Origin: Acidobacteriota bacterium
Lineage (GTDB): Bacteria > Acidobacteriota > Blastocatellia > Pyrinomonadales > Pyrinomonadaceae
Length of the DNA: 7,435 bases
Direction of reading: 5' to 3'
Assembly (NCBI GenBank): GCA_020853255.1
Contig: JADYZI010000204.1
Location: forward strand, 1-7,435
Under the pieces are notes generated by a model. The model did no database searches and was not told where the DNA came from. It worked only from the letters and a program-made list of their open reading frames with translations. Each line of letters begins with the position of its first letter. The first letter of the stretch is position 1. This document shows, piece after piece, positions 1 to 6,054 of the stretch. Position numbers and translations under genes: made by a program.

Positions 1-29
1 ATAATTGTAAAAATTGTTTGTTTCTTCAT
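1..29 (-). CDS. Start of a further gene, cut by the window edge
   Basis: Only nine codons are visible (MKKQTIFTI). An ATG at 29-27 follows a strong GAGGAG ribosome binding site at 41-36 with a 6-nt spacer, and the gap to the DUF4198 stop codon is only 13 bp, so this is very probably the next gene of the same operon. The Lys-Lys start followed by hydrophobic residues would fit a signal peptide or membrane anchor, but nine residues cannot establish this. The product cannot be named. Confidence 0.7.
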
Positions 30-42
30 TTCGATCTCCTCG

Positions 43-852
43 TTACTTGATTTCAAATGTCAGCGTCGCCCATTTTGATTCGTAATTCAGTTTTGGGTCG
101 TCGATCTTTACCATATTGATAAATTTGGCGTACCATTTGCCGGCGCCGGTCAGTTTGATCCCGAGCAGGCCGTCCTTGTCGGTGCGGGAGCTTGTTTCGC
201 CGAGCATTTTGCCCGCGGCCTCGTAGCCGGTCGTTACTATCTGGCCCACAAGGGGCTTCCCATCCTTGAGACAGAGGATGTCAAGCGTGGCTCCCTTTTT
301 TAGTTTGTAGGGGTTTTGCTGAGGGATCATCTCCACGGCGTATCCAAGGTTGGTTTTGTAGCTGTCTGTCGGTTTATTGCCCGCCTGAAAGATCGTTTTG
401 ACATATTTCGAATAACGGTAACGGGCGTCTTTGTCGAGTTCGCCGTCGCGCTTTCGGTTTTCCAGAATATCAGGGATGCCTTCGGCGGGCAGGTACTCAT
501 TGAATTCCTTTGCCGCGAGTGCGTTCTCGCGCCACGAGGTGGAAAGGCCGACGACGTGGGTTCCGGCCTCGGTCGGCGTAACATTGAGAAATGCGGTGGT
601 TTCATTTTTTGTAAAATTCGCCTCGGCAGGATTCGAACGCGTGCCCGAAGGCGAAACAACGCTCACATCCGTCAAACGCGCGAACGCCACCGCTCCCTCG
701 CTTTCCTGAAACGTGCCGTTCATCACGCTGATAGAGATCTTCTCGTTGACCTTTACAAAAAAGCTCGCTGGCTTTAAGAAAAGGTCGTGTGCAAAGACCG
801 ACAGGGTCGTCAAAACCACCATCATTGCGAAAAAAATGATCTTTGTTTTCAT
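43..852 (-). CDS. Secreted DUF4198 (NikM-like) protein
   Basis: A 269-residue protein with a clear Sec signal peptide: MKTK, a hydrophobic core over residues 5-20, and a likely cleavage site VFA|HD after Ala21. The mature protein would begin with His22 in HDLFLKP, the hallmark N-terminal motif of DUF4198 proteins. The family core is recognisable at about 170-207 (GYAVEMIPQQNP, then KDGKPLVGQ) and at about 224-247 (TDKDGLLGIKL and GKWYAKF), the beta-rich repeats of the NikM/DUF4198 family. DUF4198 proteins are periplasmic and often sit beside nickel, cobalt or copper transporters; their exact activity is poorly defined. Here the gene follows the methyltransferase by 13 bp and has a GGAGGA ribosome binding site 3 nt before the ATG, so it belongs to the ATPase operon. 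A periplasmic metal-binding role is inference from the mature His and the context. The family call is fairly sure; the function is not. Confidence 0.85.
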   Translation of the reverse strand: MKTKIIFFAMMVVLTTLSVFAHDLFLKPASFFVKVNEKISISVMNGTFQESEGAVAFARLTDVSVVSPSGTRSNPAEANFTKNETTAFLNVTPTEAGTHVVGLSTSWRENALAAKEFNEYLPAEGIPDILENRKRDGELDKDARYRYSKYVKTIFQAGNKPTDSYKTNLGYAVEMIPQQNPYKLKKGATLDILCLKDGKPLVGQIVTTGYEAAGKMLGETSSRTDKDGLLGIKLTGAGKWYAKFINMVKIDDPKLNYESKWATLTFEIK

Positions 853-865
853 ATGTCCTCCAGTT

Positions 866-1522
866 TTATCTTAGGCATTTGTGCAATCTTATGGTTCCGA
901 ACACGCTATTGAAATGAACCGTTTCCTCGACGAATGTAAACCCGGCATCCGTTATCAGTTTGGGCAATAAGCCATTGAAATTATCTGCAGTCGTTTCAAA
1001 ACCGTCCAGAAATTGAATCAGATATGACGCCCCGCGCATTAAACGACTCGTGGGCAGCCCCCAATCTGCGACATGAAACTCGCCATCGGGCTTAAGAACG
1101 CGGTTTACTTCGCGCAGCGTTTCCGACTTGCTTTCCCGAGATAGGTGATGAAAAAAAAGGCTGGAAACAATCCGGTCGAAGGATTCGTCTTCGTAAGGCA
1201 GATCAAACGACATTCCCTCGTCGAAGGTAATGTCAACGCCGGCCTTGTGTGCCTTCTTTTTTGCTATCTGTAAGATCTTCGCGTCACCGTCAATCCCGAC
1301 AATCACAGCGTTCGGCTGCTTCTGTTTCAACAAAATAGATAGCGTCGCTGTGCCACAGCCTAAATCCAGAGTGCGATGACCATCGGCGATCCCGGCTTGA
1401 TCAACTAACGCATTCTTGAAAGCGCCTTCGCGAGTCGTCAGAGCAACTACCGGATCATATAGGCCCGTTAGCCAATCGTAGCTCAAAGCCGGTATGTACT
1501 TTTCGTTGTTCATTTCTCTCAC
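866..1522 (-). CDS. Class I SAM-dependent methyltransferase (UbiE/Methyltransf_11-like)
   Basis: A 218-residue cytoplasmic protein with a Rossmann-type methyltransferase fold. Motif I is LDLGCGTAT (52-60), the acidic residue after strand 2 lies in GIDGD (76-80), the post-II segment is LPYEDESFD (108-116), and the motif III region is [13 protein letters not shown] (143-155). These resemble small-molecule methyltransferases of the UbiE/MenG group. Only two cysteines are present (56 and 216), so it lacks the conserved cysteines of the arsenite methyltransferase ArsM and that name is not supported. The GTG start at 1522 overlaps the ATPase stop codon (GTGA), implying translational coupling. An in-frame ATG at 1513 (residue 4) is an equally good start and leaves a 5-bp gap. 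Neither start has a good Shine-Dalgarno at normal spacing. The substrate and the reason for sitting in a metal-export operon are unknown. Confidence 0.88.
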   Translation of the reverse strand: MREMNNEKYIPALSYDWLTGLYDPVVALTTREGAFKNALVDQAGIADGHRTLDLGCGTATLSILLKQKQPNAVIVGIDGDAKILQIAKKKAHKAGVDITFDEGMSFDLPYEDESFDRIVSSLFFHHLSRESKSETLREVNRVLKPDGEFHVADWGLPTSRLMRGASYLIQFLDGFETTADNFNGLLPKLITDAGFTFVEETVHFNSVFGTIRLHKCLR

Positions 1523-4056
1523 AATTTCAAATTTCTTAACCGCAGTGCATTGACGATTACCGAAACAGAACTAAAAGTCATTGCTGCACTCGCGATCATC
1601 GGACTTAGTAACAAGCCGAAAACGGGATATAGAACTCCCGCAGCGATTGGGACGCCGACGAGATTGTAGATGAACGCGAAGAACAAGTTTTGACGTATAT
1701 TTTTCATCGTCGCTTCGCTCAGCTTTTTCGCCCGTAAAATACCGCGCAGATCGCCTTTCAAAAGCGTTATATCAGCGGATTCCATTGCTACGTCGGTTCC
1801 GGTGCCCATTGCGATGCCGACTTGGGCTTGAGCAAGCGCCGGAGCATCGTTTACGCCGTCGCCGGCCATTGCGACGATCTTGCCGCTCGCCTGTAGCTCT
1901 TTGATCTTTTCCGCCTTTTGTTCGGGCAAAACGTCGGCGAAAACCTTGTCGATGCCGAGCTTTTTGGCTACTGCGTCGGCCGTAATTGCATTATCGCCCG
2001 TCATCATGACGACTTCGATATTTTGTCTATGCAGTTCGTCGATTGCTTCTTTCGCAGACTCTTTGATCGTGTCCGCGACGCCGACCAGTCCGGCGGGTTT
2101 CCCGTCAACGGCTACGAACATTACTGTTTGCCCTTCGGCTCGAAGCTCATCGGCTTTTCCATCCGCCGGGAAATCAATATTGTTGTCCGTCATCAGCTTC
2201 GCATTGCCCAGTAACACTTTTTGCCCGTCGATCGATCCCGTGATTCCTTTACCAGTGATGGATTCAAAATCGTCCACCTTTGCCAATTCGATATTTTTCT
2301 CTTCGGCGCCTTTTATGATCGCTTCCGCAAGCGGATGCTCGCTCGATCTTTCCAGACTGGCAGCGAGCCGCAATAGTTCGTTTTCCGTAATTCGTAATCC
2401 GTAATTCGTAATTGTGCTTTGCAAACGCGGCTTGCCCTCGGTCAAAGTGCCTGTCTTATCAACAACTATTGAATTCACCTTTTCCAGAATCTCCAATGCC
2501 TCGGCTTTCTTAACCAATACGCCGTGCCGCGCTCCGTGTCCCGTGCCGACCATGATCGACATCGGCGTCGCCAGGCCCAAAGCACACGGGCAGGCAATGA
2601 TCAGAACCGAAACCGCCGCGACCATCGCGTAGGCGAAACTGCCGAAGATCATCCAGACGGCGAACGCGACAATCGAAACGACGATAACTGCGGGAACAAA
2701 ATAAGCTGATACTACATCTACCAATCGTTGGATAGGAGCTCGGGAGCGCTGGGCCTCGCCGACCATCCGAACGATTTGCGCGAGCAGCGTGTCGCTGCCG
2801 ACCTTTTCCGCTTTCATCACAAAGCCGCGTCTGCCATTGATCGTTCCGCCGATGACCGTGTCGCCGACCGTCTTTTCGACCGGGATCGATTCGCCCGTCA
2901 CCATCGACTCATCGACCGAAGTATCGCCTTCCAGGATCGCTCCATCGGTCGGGATTTTTTCGTTCGCCTTAACTCTCAATCTCGCACCCATCTGTACATC
3001 CTTGAGTGCAATCTCAGCCTCGGTGCCGTCGTCGAAAACAACGATCGCGGTTTCAGGTGCAAGTCCGAGAAGGGCCTTGATCGCGCTTGAGGTTTGGCTT
3101 CTGGCTCGAAGCTCAAGAACTTGTCCGAGAAGAACGAGCGTCGTGATCACTGCCGCCGCTTCGAAATATGCGGCGATCAGGCCCGTATGCACATTACGCA
3201 TCGACGCAGGGAACAGATCAGGCAGGAACAGTGCGAAGAGGCTAAAGAGATAAGCCGCTCCTGTTCCGATCGCGATCAGCGTGAACATATTCGGGCTGAC
3301 ATTTTTGACCGAAGCCCATCCACGCTGGAAGAAAGGAAAACCGCCCCAGAGCACGACCGGCGTCGCAAGAGCGAACTGTATCCAAATAGAAAGGTTCGGC
3401 GAGATTATCTCGTGAAAGTTCGGCAGCATTTCCGCCATCGCCAGAGCGAAAACCGGAAGAGTTAAGACGGCGGAAATCCAAAAACGCCGCTTCATATCGA
3501 TATACTCCGGGTCAGGAGCGTCGTCGAGCGTCATCACCTTGGGCTCAAGCGCCATTCCGCATTTTGGACAGCTTCCCGGACCGATCTGCACAACTTCCGG
3601 ATGCATCGGGCAGGTGTACTCGACACCCTTGCTTTCCGCGTCTAATACTTCCTCTTTTTTCTCCTTGAGAAAGCTCGTCGGATTTTGTTTGAACTTATTC
3701 AAGCAGCCGGTCGAGCAGAAGTAATAAGTCTGGCCCTCAAAATCATACTCTCCCGCCGAAGTCTCGGGCTCGACCGTCATTCCACACACCGGATCGACAA
3801 ACTCTCCTTCGGGAGTAGCGTTCATCTCTCCATGCGTAACGGTTTCTTTTTGTTCCCGTCCGATCCCGACAAAACCACTCCCGGGGACGGCCTGCGTTTG
3901 CGCGATAAATTTCTGCAAACAGCCTTTCGAGCAAAAATAATAGGTCGTTCCCTCATGCTTAAAACTTCCAGCCGCTGTCGCCGGATCAACAGTCATACCG
4001 CATATCGGGTCGATAAACTCGCCCTCTGCTGCGTTCTTTTTTACAATTCCTGTCAT
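1519..4056 (-). CDS. copA: P1B-type copper-translocating ATPase with two N-terminal YHS domains
   Basis: An 845-residue inner-membrane pump that would use ATP to export Cu+ from the cytoplasm. The N-terminus has two YHS domains (about 13-50 with Cys19/42/46, and 86-122 with Cys91/114/118), then a heavy-metal-binding domain (147-171: TCPMHP with Cys149, then CPKCGM with Cys163/166), instead of the usual HMA (GMTCxxC) domains. The catalytic core is complete: TGES 387-390, CPC in the sixth helix 489-491, DKTGT with the phosphorylated Asp533, HP at 574-575, TGDN 686-689 and GDGVND 732-737. The late helices carry YN (797-798) and MxxSS (826-830), matching the P1B-1 Cu+/Ag+ class. A GGGAGGG ribosome binding site lies just before the ATG, 28 bp after the YHS gene. 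Residues about 547-556 are encoded by a short tandem repeat. Monovalent copper or silver is well supported by motif; the exact metal is not proven. Confidence 0.95.
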   Translation of the reverse strand: MTGIVKKNAAEGEFIDPICGMTVDPATAAGSFKHEGTTYYFCSKGCLQKFIAQTQAVPGSGFVGIGREQKETVTHGEMNATPEGEFVDPVCGMTVEPETSAGEYDFEGQTYYFCSTGCLNKFKQNPTSFLKEKKEEVLDAESKGVEYTCPMHPEVVQIGPGSCPKCGMALEPKVMTLDDAPDPEYIDMKRRFWISAVLTLPVFALAMAEMLPNFHEIISPNLSIWIQFALATPVVLWGGFPFFQRGWASVKNVSPNMFTLIAIGTGAAYLFSLFALFLPDLFPASMRNVHTGLIAAYFEAAAVITTLVLLGQVLELRARSQTSSAIKALLGLAPETAIVVFDDGTEAEIALKDVQMGARLRVKANEKIPTDGAILEGDTSVDESMVTGESIPVEKTVGDTVIGGTINGRRGFVMKAEKVGSDTLLAQIVRMVGEAQRSRAPIQRLVDVVSAYFVPAVIVVSIVAFAVWMIFGSFAYAMVAAVSVLIIACPCALGLATPMSIMVGTGHGARHGVLVKKAEALEILEKVNSIVVDKTGTLTEGKPRLQSTITNYGLRITENELLRLAASLERSSEHPLAEAIIKGAEEKNIELAKVDDFESITGKGITGSIDGQKVLLGNAKLMTDNNIDFPADGKADELRAEGQTVMFVAVDGKPAGLVGVADTIKESAKEAIDELHRQNIEVVMMTGDNAITADAVAKKLGIDKVFADVLPEQKAEKIKELQASGKIVAMAGDGVNDAPALAQAQVGIAMGTGTDVAMESADITLLKGDLRGILRAKKLSEATMKNIRQNLFFAFIYNLVGVPIAAGVLYPVFGLLLSPMIASAAMTFSSVSVIVNALRLRNLKL
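2386..2413. repeat. Four tandem copies of a 7-bp unit inside the ATPase gene
   Basis: On the plus strand the unit CGTAATT/C occurs four times head to tail (2386-2392, 2393-2399, 2400-2406, 2407-2413). It can also be read as an exact 14-bp tandem duplication at 2385-2398 and 2399-2412. On the coding strand it is read as ITNYGLRIT, between the DKTGT phosphorylation motif and the HP motif of the ATPase. The reading frame is intact. Similar [11 protein letters not shown] strings are familiar to me from other bacterial proteins and reflect the same heptamer; this recollection was not checked. Confidence 0.85.
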
Positions 4057-4084
4057 GAACCCTCCCTGCGGTTTTCAAACTTCC

Positions 4085-4273
4085 CTAGTTGCCGCAACAG
4101 CTCGCCTGGCTACCGTCGTTCGGAGCCATGAATTTCTGCAGACACGCTGTCGAGCAGAAATAATAAGTTTCTCCATCCTGGTTAAGGCTCCCGGCGGCAT
4201 TTGCCGGTTTGACCTGCATTCCGCAAATTGGGTCGATGAAGGTTTCAGCCGTGGTTGTTTCGTATTCCGTCAT
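4085..4273 (-). CDS. Small stand-alone YHS-domain protein, likely metal-binding
   Basis: A 62-residue soluble protein that is almost entirely one YHS domain: [10 protein letters not shown] (12-21) with Cys17, then TYYFCSTACLQKFM (36-49) with Cys40 and Cys44. The C-terminus ends SCCGN, adding Cys59 and Cys60. There is no signal peptide, so it should stay in the cytoplasm. Its YHS domain closely matches the two at the N-terminus of the ATPase encoded 28 bp downstream, which suggests duplication and a partner role, for example as a metal carrier to the pump. YHS domains are known next to or inside copper and mercury transport proteins. It is the first gene after the MerR-type promoter. The Shine-Dalgarno AGGAG (4288-4284) is 10 nt from the ATG and lies partly within an inverted repeat. 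The domain call is firm; a chaperone function is inference. Confidence 0.88.
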   Translation of the reverse strand: MTEYETTTAETFIDPICGMQVKPANAAGSLNQDGETYYFCSTACLQKFMAPNDGSQASCCGN

Positions 4274-4284
4274 TTTGTTATCAC

Positions 4285-4310
4285 TCCTGTCATTAAAAGT
4301 AACGACAGGA
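4285..4310 (-). promoter_or_regulatory. Inverted repeat over the transcription start and ribosome binding site of the YHS operon
   Basis: Perfect 7-bp arms, TCCTGTC (4285-4291) and GACAGGA (4304-4310), flank a 12-nt spacer. The right arm begins 4 bp downstream of the -10 box at 4314-4319, and the left arm contains most of the AGGAG ribosome binding site. If transcription began at about 4306-4308, most of the right arm would be missing from the mRNA. A DNA-level operator is therefore more likely than an RNA hairpin, unless read-through transcripts from merR are considered. The CCTGTC core is shared with the main operator at 4322-4342. Function is not established. Confidence 0.5.
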
Positions 4311-4313
4311 ATT

Positions 4314-4345
4314 ATTCTACAACCTGTCAGCAGGGGTCAGGTCAA
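4314..4345 (-). promoter_or_regulatory. MerR-type promoter of the YHS-ATPase operon (20-bp spacer)
   Basis: Read on the minus strand, a -35 box TTGACC (4345-4340) and a -10 box TAGAAT (4319-4314) are separated by 20 bp. This is longer than the optimal 17 bp and is the hallmark of promoters activated by MerR-family regulators, which untwist the spacer. It lies right after the merR stop codon and 41 bp upstream of the YHS start codon. The -35 and -10 elements are close to consensus and the spacer holds a dyad, so the call is strong for a sequence-only prediction. Confidence 0.8.
4322..4342 (-). promoter_or_regulatory. MerR-family operator in the promoter spacer
   Basis: A 21-bp element begins ACCTG and ends CAGGT, with an 11-bp centre containing CCCCTGCTG. 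Aligned without gaps to the E. coli CueR box as I remember it (ACCTTCC-7-GGAAGGT), 16 of 21 positions agree, including both outer ACCT/AGGT half-sites. It sits between the -35 and -10 boxes exactly where MerR-type activators bind. The obvious regulator is the MerR protein encoded immediately upstream. Confidence 0.72.
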
Positions 4346-4348
4346 GCC

Positions 4349-4765
4349 CTATTTGTCAGTCTCGCTTACTGATTCGATCAAATGACAAACGGAATCACCT
4401 GTGGGCATCGAATTCTTCATCTTTGACCAGTCCTGAAGGGCTTTCTCCATTTTCCGTTGGAGTTTCTGCATCTCCCTGATCTTTCTTTGATTCTCCGCAA
4501 TCCGGCGAACGATAATTTCCCGGACCATCGGACAAGGCGTGTTCCCTTCTTTCGCCTCCTTCAAAATATCCGCGATCTCGGCGAGCGAGAATCCCAGATT
4601 ACCGGCGGCTTTAATGAACCGAACTCGCACCGCATCAGACGGTTGGTAAACCTTGTAGTTGTTTTGCATATTGCGGGCCGGCTTCAGTAACCCGATGCGC
4701 GTATAGTGCCTGACCGTGTAAAGCGATACATCTGATTGCTTTGCCAAAACTGTTGCAGTCATCAT
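4349..4765 (-). CDS. MerR-family metal-responsive transcription regulator
   Basis: A 138-residue regulator. An N-terminal winged helix-turn-helix (about 3-70: TVRHYTRIGLLKP and a YQPSDAVRVRFIKAAGNLGFSLAEIADIL stretch) is followed by a long dimerisation helix (about 80-115) and a short C-terminal metal loop. Cys78 aligns with MerR Cys82 and ZntR Cys79, where CueR has Ser77. Cys127 in CHLIE aligns with CueR Cys120 and MerR Cys126. The position of the middle cysteine (CueR Cys112, MerR Cys117) is Trp113. It probably binds the over-spaced promoter just downstream of its own gene and activates the YHS-ATPase operon on metal binding. Two consecutive ATGs (4765 and 4762) are possible starts; the GAGGAG site overlaps the DUF305 stop codon 16 bp upstream, so the two genes are probably co-transcribed. 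Family certain, metal uncertain. Confidence 0.92.
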   Translation of the reverse strand: MMTATVLAKQSDVSLYTVRHYTRIGLLKPARNMQNNYKVYQPSDAVRVRFIKAAGNLGFSLAEIADILKEAKEGNTPCPMVREIIVRRIAENQRKIREMQKLQRKMEKALQDWSKMKNSMPTGDSVCHLIESVSETDK

Positions 4766-4781
4766 TAGCTTGATCGACTCC

Positions 4782-5273
4782 TCACTGTTTACGTTCCAAC
4801 TCGTCGAGTTTATTCTTCATCCAGTCGATTTCCTTTTGTTGGTCGATCGTTATCGATTTACACAAATCCTTGATCTCCTGGTCTCGAAGATTAGGGTTAT
4901 CACACATGAGGATCGCTCCTGCGTGGTGCGGTATCATCGATTTGAGAAATTGCTTATCCCCGACTAACGTTTGATATCTGATAAAGGCCGTAAACAGAAT
5001 TAGCAACAGGACGCTAACACCAGCGATGACAAGATTGGCCTTTTTGTTGTTGTACATCGACCACATTACAAAGATCTCGATCACGATCATCGGAGCGGTC
5101 ATGAGCCCGGCCATGTAAATCTGGTTTATGTTTGGATATACGTTGGCGAAAGAATCGACCATCATGTACATGAACACGAACATCGATATAAACGACAGAA
5201 CCGCCATGATCGCTAGGTTCACGTACATGCTTTTCATGTTTTTCATGCTTTCCGTATGCTTCATGTCTTTCAT
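4782..5273 (-). CDS. Membrane-anchored DUF305 protein
   Basis: A 163-residue protein with a Met- and His-rich N-terminus (Met1, 4, 10, 13, 16; His6), three predicted transmembrane helices (about 17-38, 52-72, 79-97) and a C-terminal DUF305 domain (about 106-155). The domain shows FLKSMIPHHAGAI with the conserved His116-His117 pair, plus Met113, Met123, Cys124 and Cys138, and the helix QQKEIDWM (145-152). DUF305 is a ferritin-like helical domain of unclear function that is often found among copper and silver resistance genes. Three helices would put the N-terminus and the DUF305 domain on opposite sides of the membrane; which side is not clear from sequence. An excellent AGGAGG site lies 9-10 nt before the ATG. 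It follows the terminator at 5361-5402, so it starts a new transcript; I could not identify its promoter with confidence. Confidence 0.85.
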   Translation of the reverse strand: MKDMKHTESMKNMKSMYVNLAIMAVLSFISMFVFMYMMVDSFANVYPNINQIYMAGLMTAPMIVIEIFVMWSMYNNKKANLVIAGVSVLLLILFTAFIRYQTLVGDKQFLKSMIPHHAGAILMCDNPNLRDQEIKDLCKSITIDQQKEIDWMKNKLDELERKQ

Positions 5274-5360
5274 ATTTCTCAGTCCTCCTAGTTCAAATTC
5301 AAACGGTTATTAACTCCAGACGAAAGGCAGAGTATTTCGAGTTCCATTACTATGTGGCCG

Positions 5361-5402
5361 AAAAAAAAATGGCGTCGGGCACAATAGGCACTACCCGACG
5401 CC
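5361..5402 (-). terminator. Rho-independent terminator of the RND unit
   Basis: A perfect 9-bp GC-rich stem, GGCGTCGGG (5371-5379) with CCCGACGCC (5394-5402), encloses a 14-nt loop. On the minus strand it is followed by one A and then nine T residues (5369-5361). This is a strong intrinsic terminator for the transcript leaving the SnoaL-like gene. On the plus strand only a TTTT follows, so any termination in that direction would be weak. It separates the RND unit from the DUF305-merR unit. Confidence 0.9.
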
Positions 5403-5470
5403 TTTTGCTCATCGACCGTATAAACTTCTGGACTCCCTTCTAACATGTCCTTATACAGTGTCGAGCAAAA
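5403..5470 (-). other. Imperfect hairpin in the 3' untranslated region of the SnoaL-like gene
   Basis: Nested inverted repeats lie between the stop codon at 5476 and the terminator. TTTTGCTC (5403-5410) pairs with GAGCAAAA (5463-5470), GTATAA (5418-5423) with TTATAC (5451-5456), and GGAC (5430-5433) with GTCC (5447-5450), leaving a 13-nt loop. The helices are in nested order and could form one long interrupted stem in RNA, directly next to the terminator. It may stabilise the 3' end or be part of a 3'-derived small RNA. No known family is recognised. Confidence 0.5.
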
Positions 5471-5475
5471 TCAAA

Positions 5476-6000
5476 CTACGCCTTAGGTGTCGGAGACGCC
5501 GCGGGAGCCGGGGCTCGGCGAGGTGCGCTTGAGTGCCAGTGAACGATACGCCATTTGCCGTCGCGTTTTTCCAACACCGCCGTGCCAAGGCCACCGCTTT
5601 CTACTTTTCTCGTTCCCATCTCAGCCGCGAGACTATATTTGAATGTCGCCCACGCGGTCTTGCCATCGACCTTTACCTTCATATCCGAAAACGAGTATTT
5701 CGTGTTTTTGAATTCCTTTAGTTCGGGAGCGAGATGGGTGTTGCGGTAATCATTCCAACCGTAATTGGCGTGTCCGCTTTCGAAGACGGTGACATCTTCG
5801 CTGTTGGCCCAGATCTTATCGAGTGCCGCGAGATCGCCTTGTTCAACGGCCAGCGCTTCGCGTGTCATAACGTCCGTCACGGCCTTTACTTCGTCGGTTT
5901 GTGCCGAAACACTCTCGTTGAGGCTAATAGCGACAGCGCCCGAACCGATCACGACGGCCAAAGCGCCCATCAGCAATCTATTAAAATTTGTTCTTGTCAT
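5476..6000 (-). CDS. Secreted SnoaL/DUF4440-like (NTF2-fold) protein
   Basis: A 174-residue protein with a signal peptide (basic start MTRTNFNR, hydrophobic core about 9-27, likely cleavage VSA|QT after residue 33) and a SnoaL/DUF4440-type NTF2-like domain over about 36-158. Typical features are AVEQGDLAALDKIWA (51-65), the aromatic NYGWNDYR region (79-86) and the closing strand GKWRIVHWHSS (148-158). The tail (159-174) is rich in Ala and Pro and likely disordered. Such domains form a cone-shaped pocket and range from enzymes to ligand-binding proteins; the ligand here is unknown. GAGGAG lies 8 nt before the ATG. It follows the 65-residue membrane protein by 54 bp and precedes the terminator, so it is probably the last gene of the RND unit. 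Involvement in metal handling is inferred only from position. Confidence 0.85.
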   Translation of the reverse strand: MTRTNFNRLLMGALAVVIGSGAVAISLNESVSAQTDEVKAVTDVMTREALAVEQGDLAALDKIWANSEDVTVFESGHANYGWNDYRNTHLAPELKEFKNTKYSFSDMKVKVDGKTAWATFKYSLAAEMGTRKVESGGLGTAVLEKRDGKWRIVHWHSSAPRRAPAPAASPTPKA

Positions 6001-6054
6001 AAGTTTTTCTCCTCATTTTAGGTCTTACAGAAATTCAATGTTTCGCTAGGTCCT

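Noticed and set aside
81..87. Single CGTAATT in the DUF4198 gene as another copy of the ATPase heptamer array
   Set aside because: One 7-bp match is expected by chance and it is not in tandem.
316..777. Plus-strand open frame of 153 codons
   Set aside because: It lies fully opposite the DUF4198 gene, has no recognisable domain or ribosome binding site, and its Arg-rich composition is typical of an antisense shadow.
866..1522. Arsenite methyltransferase (ArsM)
   Set aside because: Only Cys56 and Cys216 are present; the conserved arsenic-binding cysteines are missing and no other ars gene is nearby.
1880..3465. Several plus-strand open frames opposite the ATPase gene
   Set aside because: All are antisense to a complete, motif-rich ATPase; their Ser/Ala- or Arg/Asp-rich composition reflects the opposite codons.
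4285..4310. The inverted repeat as a terminator for merR
   Set aside because: It has no T tract on the minus strand and the loop is AT-rich; it also lies downstream of a good promoter for the next gene.
5321..5339. Short inverted repeat CGAAA-N9-TTTCG upstream of the DUF305 gene
   Set aside because: The arms are only 5 bp and no convincing -35/-10 pair with MerR-type spacing surrounds it, so I could not support an operator or promoter.
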